Positions 13,117-24,327 of a DNA stretch of 64,000 nt are shown here, in pieces; positions within the stretch are counted from its first letter, which is position 1; each line of letters starts with the position of its first letter. The notes beneath the pieces were generated by a model. It searched no databases, was not told the origin of the DNA, and worked only from the letters and a program-made list of their open reading frames with translations. The DNA is from Takakia lepidozioides (taxonomy: Eukaryota; Streptophyta; Takakiopsida; Takakiales; Takakiaceae). The stretch lies in assembly GCA_030704615.1 (NCBI GenBank), contig CM060731.1:18972001-19036000 (forward strand), given 5' to 3'. A program made the position numbers and the translations under genes.

Positions 13117-13151
13117 GTTTTTTAAAAAACAAAATGCCGCATAGGTAGCTT

Positions 13152-13158
13152 TATAAAA
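13152..13158 (+). promoter_or_regulatory. TATA box of the terpene synthase gene
   Basis: TATAAAA lies 186 bp upstream of the ATG at 13344, in DNA just outside the transposon arm. This predicts transcription starting near 13185 and a 5' leader of about 160 nt. It is the best core-promoter match near the gene; no expression data. Confidence 0.55.
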
Positions 13159-13343
13159 AGCAAACCAGGCCTGAAATGGATTACACAATTTTCATCACAT
13201 CGACGCTTCCCGCTTCACCGCTCTCGCATTCTCAGTAGTGGGTCGCTCGAGTACTCGCTGCCGGGAGGACTGCAGCAAGGGTTCCTCAGCTCCAGCGCCA
13301 GTCTGAACATCTATCCCCCGCAAAGAATCCCACGAACGACGAG

Positions 13344-14369
13344 ATGGAGCTTCCACCGCTCGTTTCTTCCCTGATCATCAGAGGCCTTCCTCCTCGACAG
13401 CAGAGCATGTTTGCAGTTGAAGCCGAGGAACGCCTGCTGAAATTTGCGGAGCGCTGGCAGATCAAGTCGTTTGAATCCTATATTCGTCTTTCCATCTCGT
13501 GTGTCAGCTTTTTGTTCAGCGGAGCCGTCAGTTGTGATCATTTGGTATCCGTCGCTCTGATAACTGCCCTCACGTTCATCATAGATGATCTTTTGCTTGA
13601 TACGCCAAACGACTTGCTCCTCGAGGAGTATGGCATCCATCGCAGCGTCCGGGAGAGCCATCACAAAATCGGCGAGTGCCTCAACAACTTGAACCTCCTC
13701 TTCAGGCAACAAGAGCCTCCGCGCGATCCCACTCCGATCGAGGGGATAATGTGGGAAGCGGGTCAGGACGTGAGACGCTTGTCCAGCCCGGAATGGCTCA
13801 ATTATTTTGCAGACTCTGTCATTCTGCACCACAGAGCGGGCGTTGCCAGCCCTGCCGACATTGCATACGACCGCTCATATTTGCAAGACTTAGATTCTTA
13901 CACCCAACTGCGCGCCTGGAACTTTGGAAGCTTGTTTGTTGTGAATATGGTGGAGTTCAGCAAGAACGCCTTTCTTCCAGACGAGGCCCGCACGCTACCC
14001 TTTATCCAACAGCTGAACAACGCGGCCGGCATGCATGCAGCTTTCGTCAACGATATTTTCTCCTACTACAAGGAGGTGCAGGAAAACAACCCGCGCAATC
14101 TAATCATGGTGTTGATGCAAACTGAAGGCACACCGCTACCCCAAGCTGCGTGGAGAGCCGTGGATGTGGTGAACTCGTACGCTCGTGTCGTCCTGGAGCT
14201 GGAGACGCAGTTGGCCGTGTGGGACGCGGAACCTTGGGCCTATGCTCTGCGCAGCTATGTGGAAGGTTTGAAGGAGCTCATGACTGGCAGTGTTTACTGG
14301 CACAGCATATACAAGCGCTACCGGCATCCTGACTCAGTTTTCCCAGAGCTCAGGGCCATCACCAGTTAA
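13344..14369 (+). CDS. Microbial terpene synthase-like protein (MTPSL)
   Basis: Predicted class I terpene synthase that ionises a prenyl diphosphate (probably farnesyl or geranyl diphosphate) to a mono- or sesquiterpene. The single uninterrupted frame encodes 341 residues, the size of microbial-type enzymes and far shorter than the 550-850 residues of typical plant synthases. The metal-binding motifs are textbook: Asp-rich DDLLLD at residues 81-86 and the NSE-type NDIFSYYKE at 236-244. The C-terminal RY pair (325-326), which contacts the diphosphate in bacterial and fungal enzymes, follows a conserved Trp (319). No plastid-targeting peptide is obvious, so it is probably cytosolic. MTPSL genes are known from non-seed plants and are thought to derive from fungi or bacteria. 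The frame is intact. It stands alone, without pathway neighbours, directly beside a transposon arm. Product specificity cannot be predicted. Confidence 0.93.
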   Translation: MELPPLVSSLIIRGLPPRQQSMFAVEAEERLLKFAERWQIKSFESYIRLSISCVSFLFSGAVSCDHLVSVALITALTFIIDDLLLDTPNDLLLEEYGIHRSVRESHHKIGECLNNLNLLFRQQEPPRDPTPIEGIMWEAGQDVRRLSSPEWLNYFADSVILHHRAGVASPADIAYDRSYLQDLDSYTQLRAWNFGSLFVVNMVEFSKNAFLPDEARTLPFIQQLNNAAGMHAAFVNDIFSYYKEVQENNPRNLIMVLMQTEGTPLPQAAWRAVDVVNSYARVVLELETQLAVWDAEPWAYALRSYVEGLKELMTGSVYWHSIYKRYRHPDSVFPELRAITS

Positions 14370-14612
14370 CTACAAGATCCCTTTTGCATGCAATACATGA
14401 GCTCTAGAGCAATTAAGCTCCAGATCAACAGAGAGAATATTAAACTGAAGACCTTAGTCATTTACTAGTCAATGATCACTGACGATGATATTTCACTACC
14501 GAGGCAGCTGAAGAAGCAAGTGATGACTTTAAAGGTCCTATGTCGAAGAAGGTGATCTGTTGTAGGGAAATATTGCTGAGTACGGTATGAGGTTGGTTGC
14601 TAGATATGGGTA

Positions 14613-14770
14613 CAGCTTCTTGTTACGTAGGGAATTATTAGCGCAGGCATGATTAGTGTGCTTGCATGATCTTGGGAAGTAGTGAGGTTGCAGCTTCTTG
14701 TTACGTAGGGAATGATTAGCTGCATGATTAGTGTGCTTGCATGATCTTGGGAAGTAGTGAGGCGAGTAGT
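14613..14770 (+). repeat. ~78-bp tandem repeat after the terpene synthase
   Basis: A unit beginning CAGCTTCTTGTTACGTAGGG occurs at 14613 and again at 14691, followed by a shared run including GATTAGTGTGCTTGCATGAT and CTTGGGAAGTAGTGAGG. The copies differ by small indels. Located 240-400 bp after the stop codon, possibly in or beyond the 3' UTR. Confidence 0.75.
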
Positions 14771-17700
14771 GAGGTTGCAGTATGTAGCCTGTGAGTCGCT
14801 CACAGTTGAGGTGTGTCTGTAATGTGATCACGTGAGCGCCTCACATGAGTATTATGTAAGCAGTGATCAGCAACTAATACATTCCCCCTATTATGTGTGT
14901 ATCAACGGTGTTTGGGATAAGTATGCTGCATACATTACTTCAATATGATCAAGGGACAAACCCCTTGCATGGGAAGTTAGTGGATCTGCTCCAGAATAAG
15001 GAAGATCAATTAGTCATGAACTATAACCAAATGCACTGTCCAAGAGACGGCAGCTGAAGTAATCAAATGATGATTGTAAAGGTCTTATGAAGAAGGCTCG
15101 AAGAAGGTGATCATCAAAGGAAGCTTGACAGTTTAAGTCCAAGTGGTTGGGGTGTCGGCGATGGGAAGAGGTGCGGCGGAAACTCCAGAGCTTCCCAAGA
15201 GAGGGTTTTGAGACAAAAATGCAGGCCTTGGTGGAGGAGGGTGAGGCCGAACTCCAGGCCTGGATATTCCCAGTGTCATTCCACCTTTGTTTGGAGGCAG
15301 ACGCTCTCTTCCCTTTGGTGGCTCTCTTCCTTTTGTCACTGTTTCCAAAGTTGCAGGAGTCAGTCTACTGCACACAATTCAGCAGTGGCTAAGTATTGGA
15401 GTCCTCATACCTTCTATGAAATCACGGATATCAAGCTCAAGAAGGTAGTTGATTTTTGACGCTGTGTGCTGTGTATAATATAGGTAGACCGGTTGAGATT
15501 TTGTGACTGTAACTCTTGTCGAATGCGACTCAAGGTATTCGTCTTCGCCGCTTTCGCAAGCAATCCATTATAAGCAATTCATAAGCTCAAATGCATGAAG
15601 ACCCCTGTAAGAGAACTTATTTTCTATCATATCACTGAATCTCTTCCTCGTACTTCTTGTTCGCTATCGACAAGTCTAGATCCATGTCGATATATAAGTT
15701 GCACGCGCATCAGGGCGGGAAGATTGTTGTACGATTATCCGCGAAACTTCTACCTGGTTTCTTCAGCTAGTGCTCTTCAAGTAGTGCTGGCGCAACAATC
15801 CGTCTCGTCGTTGGAGGATCAGCATTTGGATGATAGTGCTTACGAGCGAGCATTCTGATATCCATTGCGTGTACTTCATCTATTTGGACTGAGAATGTGT
15901 GCGGCTGAACACTCAATCAGTTATTATATTATTATCTGTGTCTGGCAAATGACCATAATTTTGGTACACAGAACATCCTGGGGAGTCAAAAAAATGGACC
16001 TGGGGTTTAGTGTTTACCTCATTTGACCTACGTGACTCGCTACGTGATAGAATTTCAGCCTCCATTGTCTACTTGCAGGATGCAGGACATGGAGTTGCAT
16101 GGGAGTTTAGTATGGGAGGCAGGCAAGTATGGCCTTCTGAAATTTGGCCTTGTGTTTTTGAGGACAGATACTCTCTCATCGTCTGGTATGGTGGAACTCG
16201 AGTGGGGCACCTCCATAGTGTCTCTCAGTCACTGACTTGGATTCAGCACAATATTCTCAGTCAGGGATTTGATGCTCCACTGACCTACAATCTGGATGGC
16301 TGCGTTGGAAGGCATTTGCATAGTGATTCGTGTACTTTGATGAACTTCTATACGATCCTTACCACCGCTTTGGGCTTTCTATAGAAGCTGTTGTTTTCTG
16401 TACCTTTTGGAAGTAGTGTAACCTTTATTTAAAAGCATGAACCTCAGCCTGTATTTGAAGTATGGGCAAGCCCAATTGTAAAGTTGCATTAAAACCTGAT
16501 TAAAACTGACACAAAAGGTACTGCTTGGTCTATTACTAGTGCAAAGTGCTATCAATCTATTACTCGTGGATATAATCCAACTGTGAGGCTCCTTGTACAG
16601 GTGAGCAGGCTGGAAAGCTGCAGAGAATTGGTACTGGTGCAAACAGGCGGTGTTGGAAGTACATACAGGAGGAGGTTGCACAACCTTGGAAAACTGTATG
16701 AGGATTTCAGAAAATTTATGAGCAAGTATGATAGGCACATTGACTCTGTGGCAAGCTTTTGGCACTGGTTTGTGGGAACTTGCAGGCCCACCCCAGACAC
16801 TGGCAGAATCTTACATGACATGCTCGAGGTGGGCTCCAACAGTACGAATGTGGCTGAAGAGGGGGCACCTTTGCTGGTCGCCATCAGGAATTTGTTTCGA
16901 AGTCTGGGTGTCCTGGTGCAGAGAAGACATTAACAGTGTGGGGTGACCACACTCCTAGAGCTTTGCATTCAGTCATTCAGCATGTTCTTTATGTACATGT
17001 ACCAAGCTGAGCAAGATGTTATTTAATTGGGAAATGCGGACTCTTTACAAATGTGAATACAGTGAAGATGTGATTTTTTCTCAGTGGGTGTGTGGATCAG
17101 CATGCAGAAGCTTGTGGAGGCTCGCCATAGATTGTGGCTTTACTCAAGTCGGCTTTGCATTCTGTAGCTTTTTTTCAAGGGTATTTGAGGACAGCGCATT
17201 CTGAAGTGTGGCAGGAAAAAACGGGAACGACTCTAGCTGTTCTGCCTCCCAAGTGTTATGTGATGAAATTAAGCACATGCACTTTGGAAGATAGAGAGTG
17301 TGTCCAAATGTTGCATAGTGAATAAACTTCACATACTTCCTAGATTCACCGGCTCATCTTTCGTAGATGAATGGAGCCAGAAGGTGTGGTAAGGCAATTG
17401 CTAGTACACGATTGTTGAACCCATGACACTAGAGAATGGCCTGGTGGCAAGCCCTTATTTCCCCAGGTAGGACCCGTGCACATCCATGCTATCAAGCTTC
17501 TTGTCAGGCATAACATTGTTTTGGCAAGTTCATGCCAGGAGTGAATGTCCTTGATTTTTTGTTTTTCACTGTTAGTTAGTCTGTGAAGTAGTCTTCACTT
17601 GAGTGTTAATCTTTCTATCAAATTATAGGGTCACTATTTGTCATGACAAAATAGCGTCCCAGTAGATGCTCCCAGGAACACTCATCTGACGATGCTGATG

Positions 17701-20700
17701 CTTTAGGACAGGGTAACGGTGACTATTCACCCAAGAGCTTCACCACTTGTGTAAGCACATGCTGGGTCAAGCGCACCGCTGTAGGCGCAATTCAAAATGG
17801 GTCAAGAAAATCCGCCTTCGGCCTGGCCTCTGAAGGTCACTTTCGGCCTGAGCGGGGTTTTTAGGGCTCGAAGCGGCACTCCTCCGCCTACCCGTGTGTG
17901 GGGGCAAGAGAGAAGGTACTCATAATAGGTTGTTTGCCGTGGCTTGTGGCCATTGACCCCGCACTCAGTTTGAGGGGAACAAAAAGGGACAGAAACTCCC
18001 TTTGTCAGGGGCTGACACCGGTAGTATGACTTACCTTGGAACAGATGATTGATCCAAGTTTTCCAGATATCCTCTAGAAATCCCTTACACAAGCATCAAT
18101 GGATCAGCACTTTCTCATAGTAATTGACTGCTAGCTGCACTAGGCCCACATGGTGCTCGGGCTAAATTGTAGTTTGATTCCTGCAGTGACACCAATGGAG
18201 CTATTAGTAAAAGCCAAACCTTGGGAGGCCCTTGCTGTAACTTAAGCATAATGTAACCTAAACAGCACTACCAAGTCTAGGGGTAATCATACCAACCTGA
18301 AGGTCTTGCTGGGCAATCCTAACAAATTAACCCTGGGGAACAAAACCAACAACCATTCGATCTAGGTATGGCTCCCACAGATCGACCTCGAGGTATGTCT
18401 CAAGGTTACTGAAGTCATTCTATGTTAGAATTTCACCAAGAGAGCTGAATAGAACAAACACAAAACTAGTAATAAATGCTGGGCCAGATGGAAAATCGAT
18501 AAGAGTATGCACCTGGCTGTATTTGCACAAACGCTGATAGTTACAAAGAAATGCAAAACCTTGAAGGATAGTCTGATTGCGGTTGCTCAAGCGAAACCCG
18601 AGTGACAGGTTGATAAACGCCACCCCTGCCATACCAAGCCAATCAGCAGCAACCATTGGCCCTACAATTGAGGCCATGAGTTGGACTTGATCCTAGAAAC
18701 AAGGTGGGTGTACTAGCCAACCTTTTATTTTACTAGCCAAGAACTTGTATTACCAGACCTACTACTACCTGAAGGAGAAATTTAATATGACCACAACAGA
18801 GGAGAGAGAAACTTAATAACAGCTTCAAGTCCATAATCGATCCACTCCTAGTTGGTAGAACTTCGTGCTGGTTGCTGGTGCGCAGTTGGTCTTCGTTACC
18901 CTTCCAGACTCATACTCTCTCTAACCCCAGACGACATCTTACGTATTGAGGACATTTTTGCGTGTGTCTGGTGATTTGAGCCTGGGTGCTACATCTTCTG
19001 AGAGGGTGGTTTGATTCCCCTTGGTTGGCTGTACTTGGTGTTTCTGCTGTCTGTTGATCCTGCCAGGTCATATCTTCCCATCTTCCGGTATGTACTACGA
19101 ACCCAATCTCAATGTCACCAAGACAACTTCACAACGGCAGGTATGTACCAATACAGAGACTGATGAAGGGGTCTTCGGGCTGCAGTTGAAAAGCTTGCAA
19201 GTACTCGCGCAGGGCTCCTTGGGGCTGGCTTATCATGGCAAACTGGTGACCTGAAATACATCTTGCTGACTCTCTGCCCTAACAGAAAGAGGAAAGGAAC
19301 CAGGAGACTACGTAGACCAATATATCACAGTGCCAATACAATACCCAGAGCTTTGAAATATTTTTCTGCCATGTCAGAGGGCATATCCTGAAATGATGTT
19401 ATTGATGTATTGAAGAAGTGCCATGCCATTATTTAAAATTTGAACTTGTAAGTACCAGTGTTGTGCGGGTATATTCATGTCATATACCCTCAGGTATATT
19501 GACAAATCATTTACCCTCCCAGGGAACACACTAGACATAGGATGGGAGTTGAATGCGCGTGCCAGCCTGCCGGTACGGTCGCCGGGCTTGTCGGAGCCGA
19601 CGCCCTTGGCGGGGCCCGCGGTCAAATCCCTGCGCCGTGCCGTTATTGCCTGTATTATAGTTCTAGCGACCACCGAAGGGCGGAAGCTAGTTTAGCGTAG
19701 AGCAGGAATAGGGTGCCATAGTGCCATGTCCTCGTCGCCACGTTTCGTAAACACGTCATCGTCGTCATCAATTTTCTTGGAACCTGCCCGAAATGCCCCA
19801 AAATAACCAGGATCGGAGGTGTGCATGAACACTCTGCCTGCGAAGCATTGCTGCAAGATCGCTCTCGAAGGAAGAGATAGATGCGCGTTCCGATGGCAGG
19901 AGGGCTGGTGAGGTCTGGTATTTCTGCTACCAAGTCCATAGCCAGGGCTGATTCTGCTTCTTCTCTGCCCCAATGGCGTGTCTCCCGCTACCCAAATTTC
20001 GATGGGCGTTGAAGTCTGGCGGGCGCATGATGTCACACCGATAGGCTTCGGGAAGGTAAGAACTCTTCCCACAAGGGTATCTTGCAGTTGGAGCTGATAA
20101 TCATCTTTCTTTCAAACGATATCAAGGGGGTGATGTATGGGTTTAGATTTTCCACTTGTTGCCAACAGTTCACTGCCCTGACTCAAGTCATTGATTTCAA
20201 AGGTGATTGTGAAAAGATAAGTCTTTTCTATCGAACATGTTACAACGCGCATGTGCCAAGGCTCCACCCTTAGACATCTAGCATAGCTTGAGGGTTCTTT
20301 GTTGAGTTGGATTTGGGGTTTCAACCCCACCAGGTTATGAAGAAGTAGGCAAGCCCTTGTGTTGTTTTTGAAACTCCTCTAACAGGGTTCAGCATTGGTT
20401 TTCTTGGAATCAGTCATGGGATTGCGGGGCAGTGGAAACCACCAGAGGGGAGGCGAGGTTTATGGACAGGGTCATGACTGAGGAGGGACTTTGGAGGTGC
20501 AGATAAATGAGTGGCCTCAACTGAGTTACATTCACCAAAGAAATTGCGAACACAATGCACCTCATCGGCCATGTGGGCTGTGACATGGAGATCAATTACT
20601 TGCATACTGAATAAGTGTTGGTGAAATCCAGCCTTGCTCTGCCAAAGACTTATCCTAAAACCTGATGCTCCGAGCTGGTGAGCTATTTTTGTCCTACCAA

Positions 20701-20780
20701 GAGGAGTAAAGAAATTCATAGAGATGGGCTCCAAGAGACGTTGCCTGGACTGATAAAGGATGTAGTTTGATTTTGCACAG
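14771..20780. other. Long interval without a recognised gene
   Basis: About 6 kb without a gene I can identify. Plus-strand frames at 15595-15858, 16010-16384 and 16583-16933 are somewhat long for chance, but have no recognisable motif or splice structure. 19560-19680 is a local GC-rich patch. Decayed transposon or gene fragments are possible but not demonstrable by eye. Confidence 0.45.
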
Positions 20781-20789
20781 CACAATAAT

Positions 20790-21210
20790 TCTTACATGTC
20801 TTTGGTGGTCAAATTGGAGTGTGGTGGATGCACGCAAGTCTTTGACGAAATGCCTGAACGGAATTTGCTTACTTGGACTAAAATGATATCAGCATATGCC
20901 AAGTGTGGGTGTGGTAGGGAGGCTGTGGAGATCTACGGGCAAATGATGTAGGAAAGGGTGACGCCTGACAAGGTAACCTTCATTTCTGTTCTCAATGCAT
21001 GTACCGGCCTAGGAGCCCTAGAGAAAGGCAAAGTGATCCATGATGTCATTGTCAAAGCTGGAATTCAGTCAGATACGATTATGGAGACTGCCCTTGCTGA
21101 CATGTATGCCGAATGCGGGAGCATAAAGGATGCACGTCAAGTGTTTGACAATATGACTACACGAAATGTTGTCTCATGGAATGCCATGATTGCAGGCTAT
21201 GCTCAGCTGA
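20790..21210 (+). pseudogene. Pentatricopeptide repeat (PPR) protein fragment
   Basis: Plus-strand translation shows consecutive PLS-type PPR motifs: VFDEMPERNLLTWTKMISAY, then VTPDKVTFISVLNACTGLG, then a motif ending ARQVFDNM, then NVVSWNAMIAGYAQ. PPR proteins bind organellar RNA and serve in editing and splicing. The frame is interrupted by a TAG at about 20949 where a Gln codon is expected before the PDKVTF repeat, and it loses PPR similarity after 21210. Only about 140 residues remain of a family usually 400-900 long, and there is no start, E or DYW domain. Confidence 0.85.
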
Positions 21211-21384
21211 CCTGAATCGGGAGGGGGTTGACTTTTCTGGAAGTATCGACGCTGAGCGGACCAGGGCCCAGGAGGAGAAAACTATTGCTAGAGAGTTGAG
21301 GGTTTCTGCATTGAGATTCCGTTTCGCAACATTAGGGAGATGGAGGGTTGCCAAGAAGAGGGAAGCCATTAGACTTATAGAGTA
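21204..21384 (+). other. Unrecognised charged reading frame
   Basis: A plus-strand frame continuing just past the PPR relic, rich in Arg, Glu and Ala (ERTRAQEEKTIARELRVSAL), predicted helical. It could be a piece of another gene joined to the PPR fragment. I do not recognise it. Confidence 0.25.
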
Positions 21385-22000
21385 GAGCTCTTGGGGACAT
21401 AGCATCAGGACAAAATCATGTTATTGTCACTTGTGTGTCCATGAGAGTGATTATCTTTGTTGTTCTACCAAAACCAATGTAGTCATGCCACAGGTTAGGG
21501 TCTCCAAAAAACCAACAGCAGGCATCAGTATTGAAAATAGGGTTGATCGAATGTGAACACACATCTGAGGAATACTCACACACTATCTAACCCAATTCAT
21601 TTTACAACTCAAAACATTTGCAGAACCCAATCAGTGGGGCCGCGAAAAGATTGGATAGGTGAGAAATGCATCGACGAATTGAATATATCATCAACTCTGT
21701 AGACAGCTCCATGTTGCTCTAATAATCGGGCGGCTAGCTGTTGTTGTTTCTATTGTCTAGCGGGGCTCTCTTCCTAGTTACTAACTAACTACTTACAAAA
21801 TTTGTTGCTTGGGATGATATCGAATGGACTTAAGAGATACTCTGATGAATATAGTCAATAATCATCAATGGCCAAATCACTGCATATTCATATTTAACAC
21901 CAGATTGGATGTTGAATTGCAGTCAGAAGGTAAGCGTACTTACATACAGTTACTTACAGTTTAATATGTTTCGTAAATTTGGCCCACAGTGCCCCTTTAC

Positions 22001-23409
22001 CTAATAATAGTCTTGGTCGAACACCGCCAAATAATCTTGCCACCTAAGTTGTTTTGGGGACAACTTGGGCTGCGTGGCAAAATACTTCACCGTGACATTG
22101 TCCGTGAACACCTTCACTGGGTTGGAACCAACATAGTGGCGCCAAAGCTCAAGACAGTGCACCACCGCCTTCATCTCTTTCTCGTGCGTCGGCCACCGTC
22201 GCTCCACTTCATTCAGTTTCTTACTTTCGTAAGCCACTGGACGTCCATCTTGCATTAGTACACCCCCAATTGCGAAGTCCGACGCATCTGTATGAATCTC
22301 GAACGGACGATCGAACTCCGGGATTTTCAGGACTGGAGCTTCCGCCATCCGCTGCTTCAATTCAGCAAAAGCTTGGCCACAAAAGGTGTTCCATGCCCAG
22401 ACTTTGGATTTACACAGAAGGTCTGACAGCGGCCCCGCGATCTTGGCAAAATTTCTCACATACTTCCGGTAATAGGAGGCGAGTCCTAGGAAGGATCGCA
22501 CTCCCGAGACCGAAGTCGGAGGCTCCCAGTCCAAGATTGCCCTCACCTTCCTGTCATCCATTCTGATCTCATCCTGTGTAATCACATGCCCCATGAACTC
22601 CACTTTTGTGACCCTGAATTCGCACTTTGAAGCTTTGGCATACAGCTTCCCTTCCCGTAATTTCTGGAACACCCTTTTGAGGTGCTCCAGGTGCTCCTCC
22701 TTTGTTTTCAAATACACCAAGATGTCATCGATGTACACGATCACAAACTTATCCAACCATTCCTGGAAAAGGCTGTTCATCAGCGTGTTAAAGGTCGTGG
22801 GAGCGTTGGTGAGTCCAAAAGGCATCACCAAGAACTCATATGAACCATACCTTGTTCTACACGCGGTCTTCTCCTCATCTCCTTCCGCCACTCAAATTTG
22901 ATGATAGCCGGAGCGCAGATCGATCCGGCTGAAATACTTCGCTCCTGCCAACCGATCGAAAAGGTCGTCGATCCTTGGCAAAGGGTACCGGTTTTTGATA
23001 GTCACCTTATTCAAAGCCCTGTAATCGACACACATCCGCAGCGTCCCATCTTTCTTGTCTGCAAATAGCACCGGGGCTCCGTAAGGTGACTTACTCGGCC
23101 AGATGTACCCCTTTGACATTAGATCTTTGAGCTAAGTCTTCAGCTCGACCAACTCTCTGTGGCTCAACCGGTAGGGCGCCTTGGCAGGCGGCGGTTCTGA
23201 TCCCGGTATCACCTCAATCTTGTGGTCAACTCCTCTTCGCGGTGGCAAGCCGCTTGGTAAATCCTCCGGCATCACATCCTGGTATTTCTCCAAAATCCCC
23301 TTGATCCAATCTGGGCTCGTCTCTCCATCACCTTCTCCCTTCACTTCTCTAATGTAGAGCAAAAACTGGGGCTCGTGTGCCTCCTCCACGGCCCACTCCC
23401 TTGCTGACA
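22001..23409 (-). pseudogene. Outer Ty3/gypsy element, pol part (RT-RNase H)
   Basis: The reverse transcriptase and N-terminal RNase H of an older gypsy element. Visible on the minus strand: the RT entry region (LPSGLPPRRGVDHKIEVIPG), [30 protein letters not shown], the catalytic YIDD box in VIVYIDDILVY, LGLASYYRKYVRNFA, and the RNase H start HTDASDFAIGG. Two nonsense codons break it: one after LKT near 23130 and one at 22889-22891 directly after YHQI where Arg is expected. Sequence similarity ends near 22001, and the integrase is missing. Its upstream half lies at 35202-36290, displaced by the element inserted at 23410. Confidence 0.93.
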
Positions 23410-23413
23410 GAAG
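23410..23413. repeat. Target-site duplication, left copy (GAAG)
   Basis: GAAG here is repeated at 35198-35201 at the other end of the inserted element (AGAAG, 5 bp, if the last LTR base is counted). Joining the sequence left of 23414 to that right of 35201, with one copy removed, gives continuous outer-element coding sequence reading INLLSAREWAVEE. Confidence 0.88.
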
Positions 23414-23837
23414 TGTCGTGCGCATACATATCGCTACACAACTACATCGCTGTCCAAACCACACCACACATATATGCACAATAAAGTAGTCTGCCACAAT
23501 AACGAACACACTGGTTACACAAAACATGAAAACCAAACCATCACTCTTTAAAACAGTAGTCGAGCCAGGGGCACCCCAAGCTATGGGGACTCCACCCCAC
23601 AACAACCTACACTCCCATCATGAGTACACTCAGACCTAAACGCATGCAGGAGTTCGGTCGCGCAGGCTCAACTCGAGAAAGATGAGCCGCGCGACTGCCG
23701 CTCTCGTGAAGATAAGACGGACCAGGTGTCAAACTAAACTTGACACCTGATTTAACACTTGACCTAAATCCAAGTGTTAAATACAAATAACTAGTTTTAT
23801 TCTAGCTGTTTTCACACTGTGCTTATTTAACTTGACA
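23414..23837 (-). repeat. 3' LTR of gypsy copy 1
   Basis: 424 bp. In element orientation it starts TGTCAAGTTAAATAAGC and ends GCGCACGACA, giving the standard TG...CA ends. The first 335 bp in element orientation match 34863-35197 almost perfectly. The last 87 bp (23414-23500) are repeated just inside the LTR at 23840-23926. Confidence 0.9.
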
Positions 23838-23839
23838 GC

Positions 23840-23926
23840 TGTCGTGCGCATACATATCGCTACACAACTACATCGCTGTCCAAACCACACCACACATATA
23901 TGCACAATAAAGTAGTCTGCCACAAT
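23840..23926 (-). repeat. Internal copy of the LTR 3' end
   Basis: An 87-bp segment equal to the LTR 3' end (23414-23500), separated from the 3' LTR by two bases (GC on the plus strand). The other family copy shows the same layout with a 178-bp segment (47237-47414). It sits where a polypurine tract would normally precede the 3' LTR, and none is visible there. Confidence 0.85.
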
Positions 23927-24183
23927 CGCCCCCTAGCTGGTGGATAGGTCCCTCTACCTCCAGATAGCTACAAGATGTAATAGCCACAGCCGTACTAAGT
24001 CCTCTATCACTGTCCCTATTGTACTCAAACTCTATAGACCAAGAGGCCGGGTACAAGAGTAGCCCCATCGTTAGTCGCCGTCTTGCAATCTATGAACTTG
24101 AGCCAAGATCTCGTGTGTTCAAGGTCTCCTAGTAGCTGGGTCTTGCGTTTCTTGTTAACCTCCCATGGTTGTATCCACTCCCA

Positions 24184-24327
24184 CTATCCAATGCAATGTG
24201 GACATAACCAATCCCCATCCGGAACCATCTCAAGAGGTGGAGTCAAGCATCCCATATGCCAACCTCTAGAGCACCGATCACATACCAGCATGGTGGCTGC
24301 CCCTTTAGCAGACCCACACAACATGCA
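24184..24327 (-). other. PHD finger domain
   Basis: Forty-seven residues closing the integrase. Zinc ligands in order: Cys-x2-Cys, Cys-x2-Cys, His-x2-Cys, Cys-x2-Cys. The GDWLCPHC ending is a hallmark of PHD fingers. RING and LIM fingers are less likely because the order is C4HC3 with a conserved Trp two residues before the last pair. Binding to methylated or unmodified H3K4 is inferred from the family. Confidence 0.88.

Larger units (their letters stand above)
9617..13118. mobile_element. Inverted-repeat element enclosing a LINE relic
   Basis: The left arm (9617-9840) read in reverse complement matches the right arm (12459-13118) in the same order. Shared blocks are CCCACCAAAACTACACAAG, a block around TTCACATTATGTTGACCATC, CAATGTAAG, GTGGAGAGG or GTGGCGAGG, CCATTCAATCCATTCATG and GAGGCCTCTGTCCC (CCTCCGTCCC on the right). 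The right arm is longer because a MITE (12550-12996) and a 31-bp duplication (13055-13116) interrupt it. This fits a DNA transposon with long terminal inverted repeats, but no transposase is visible inside, and no flanking target duplication was established. Confidence 0.6.
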
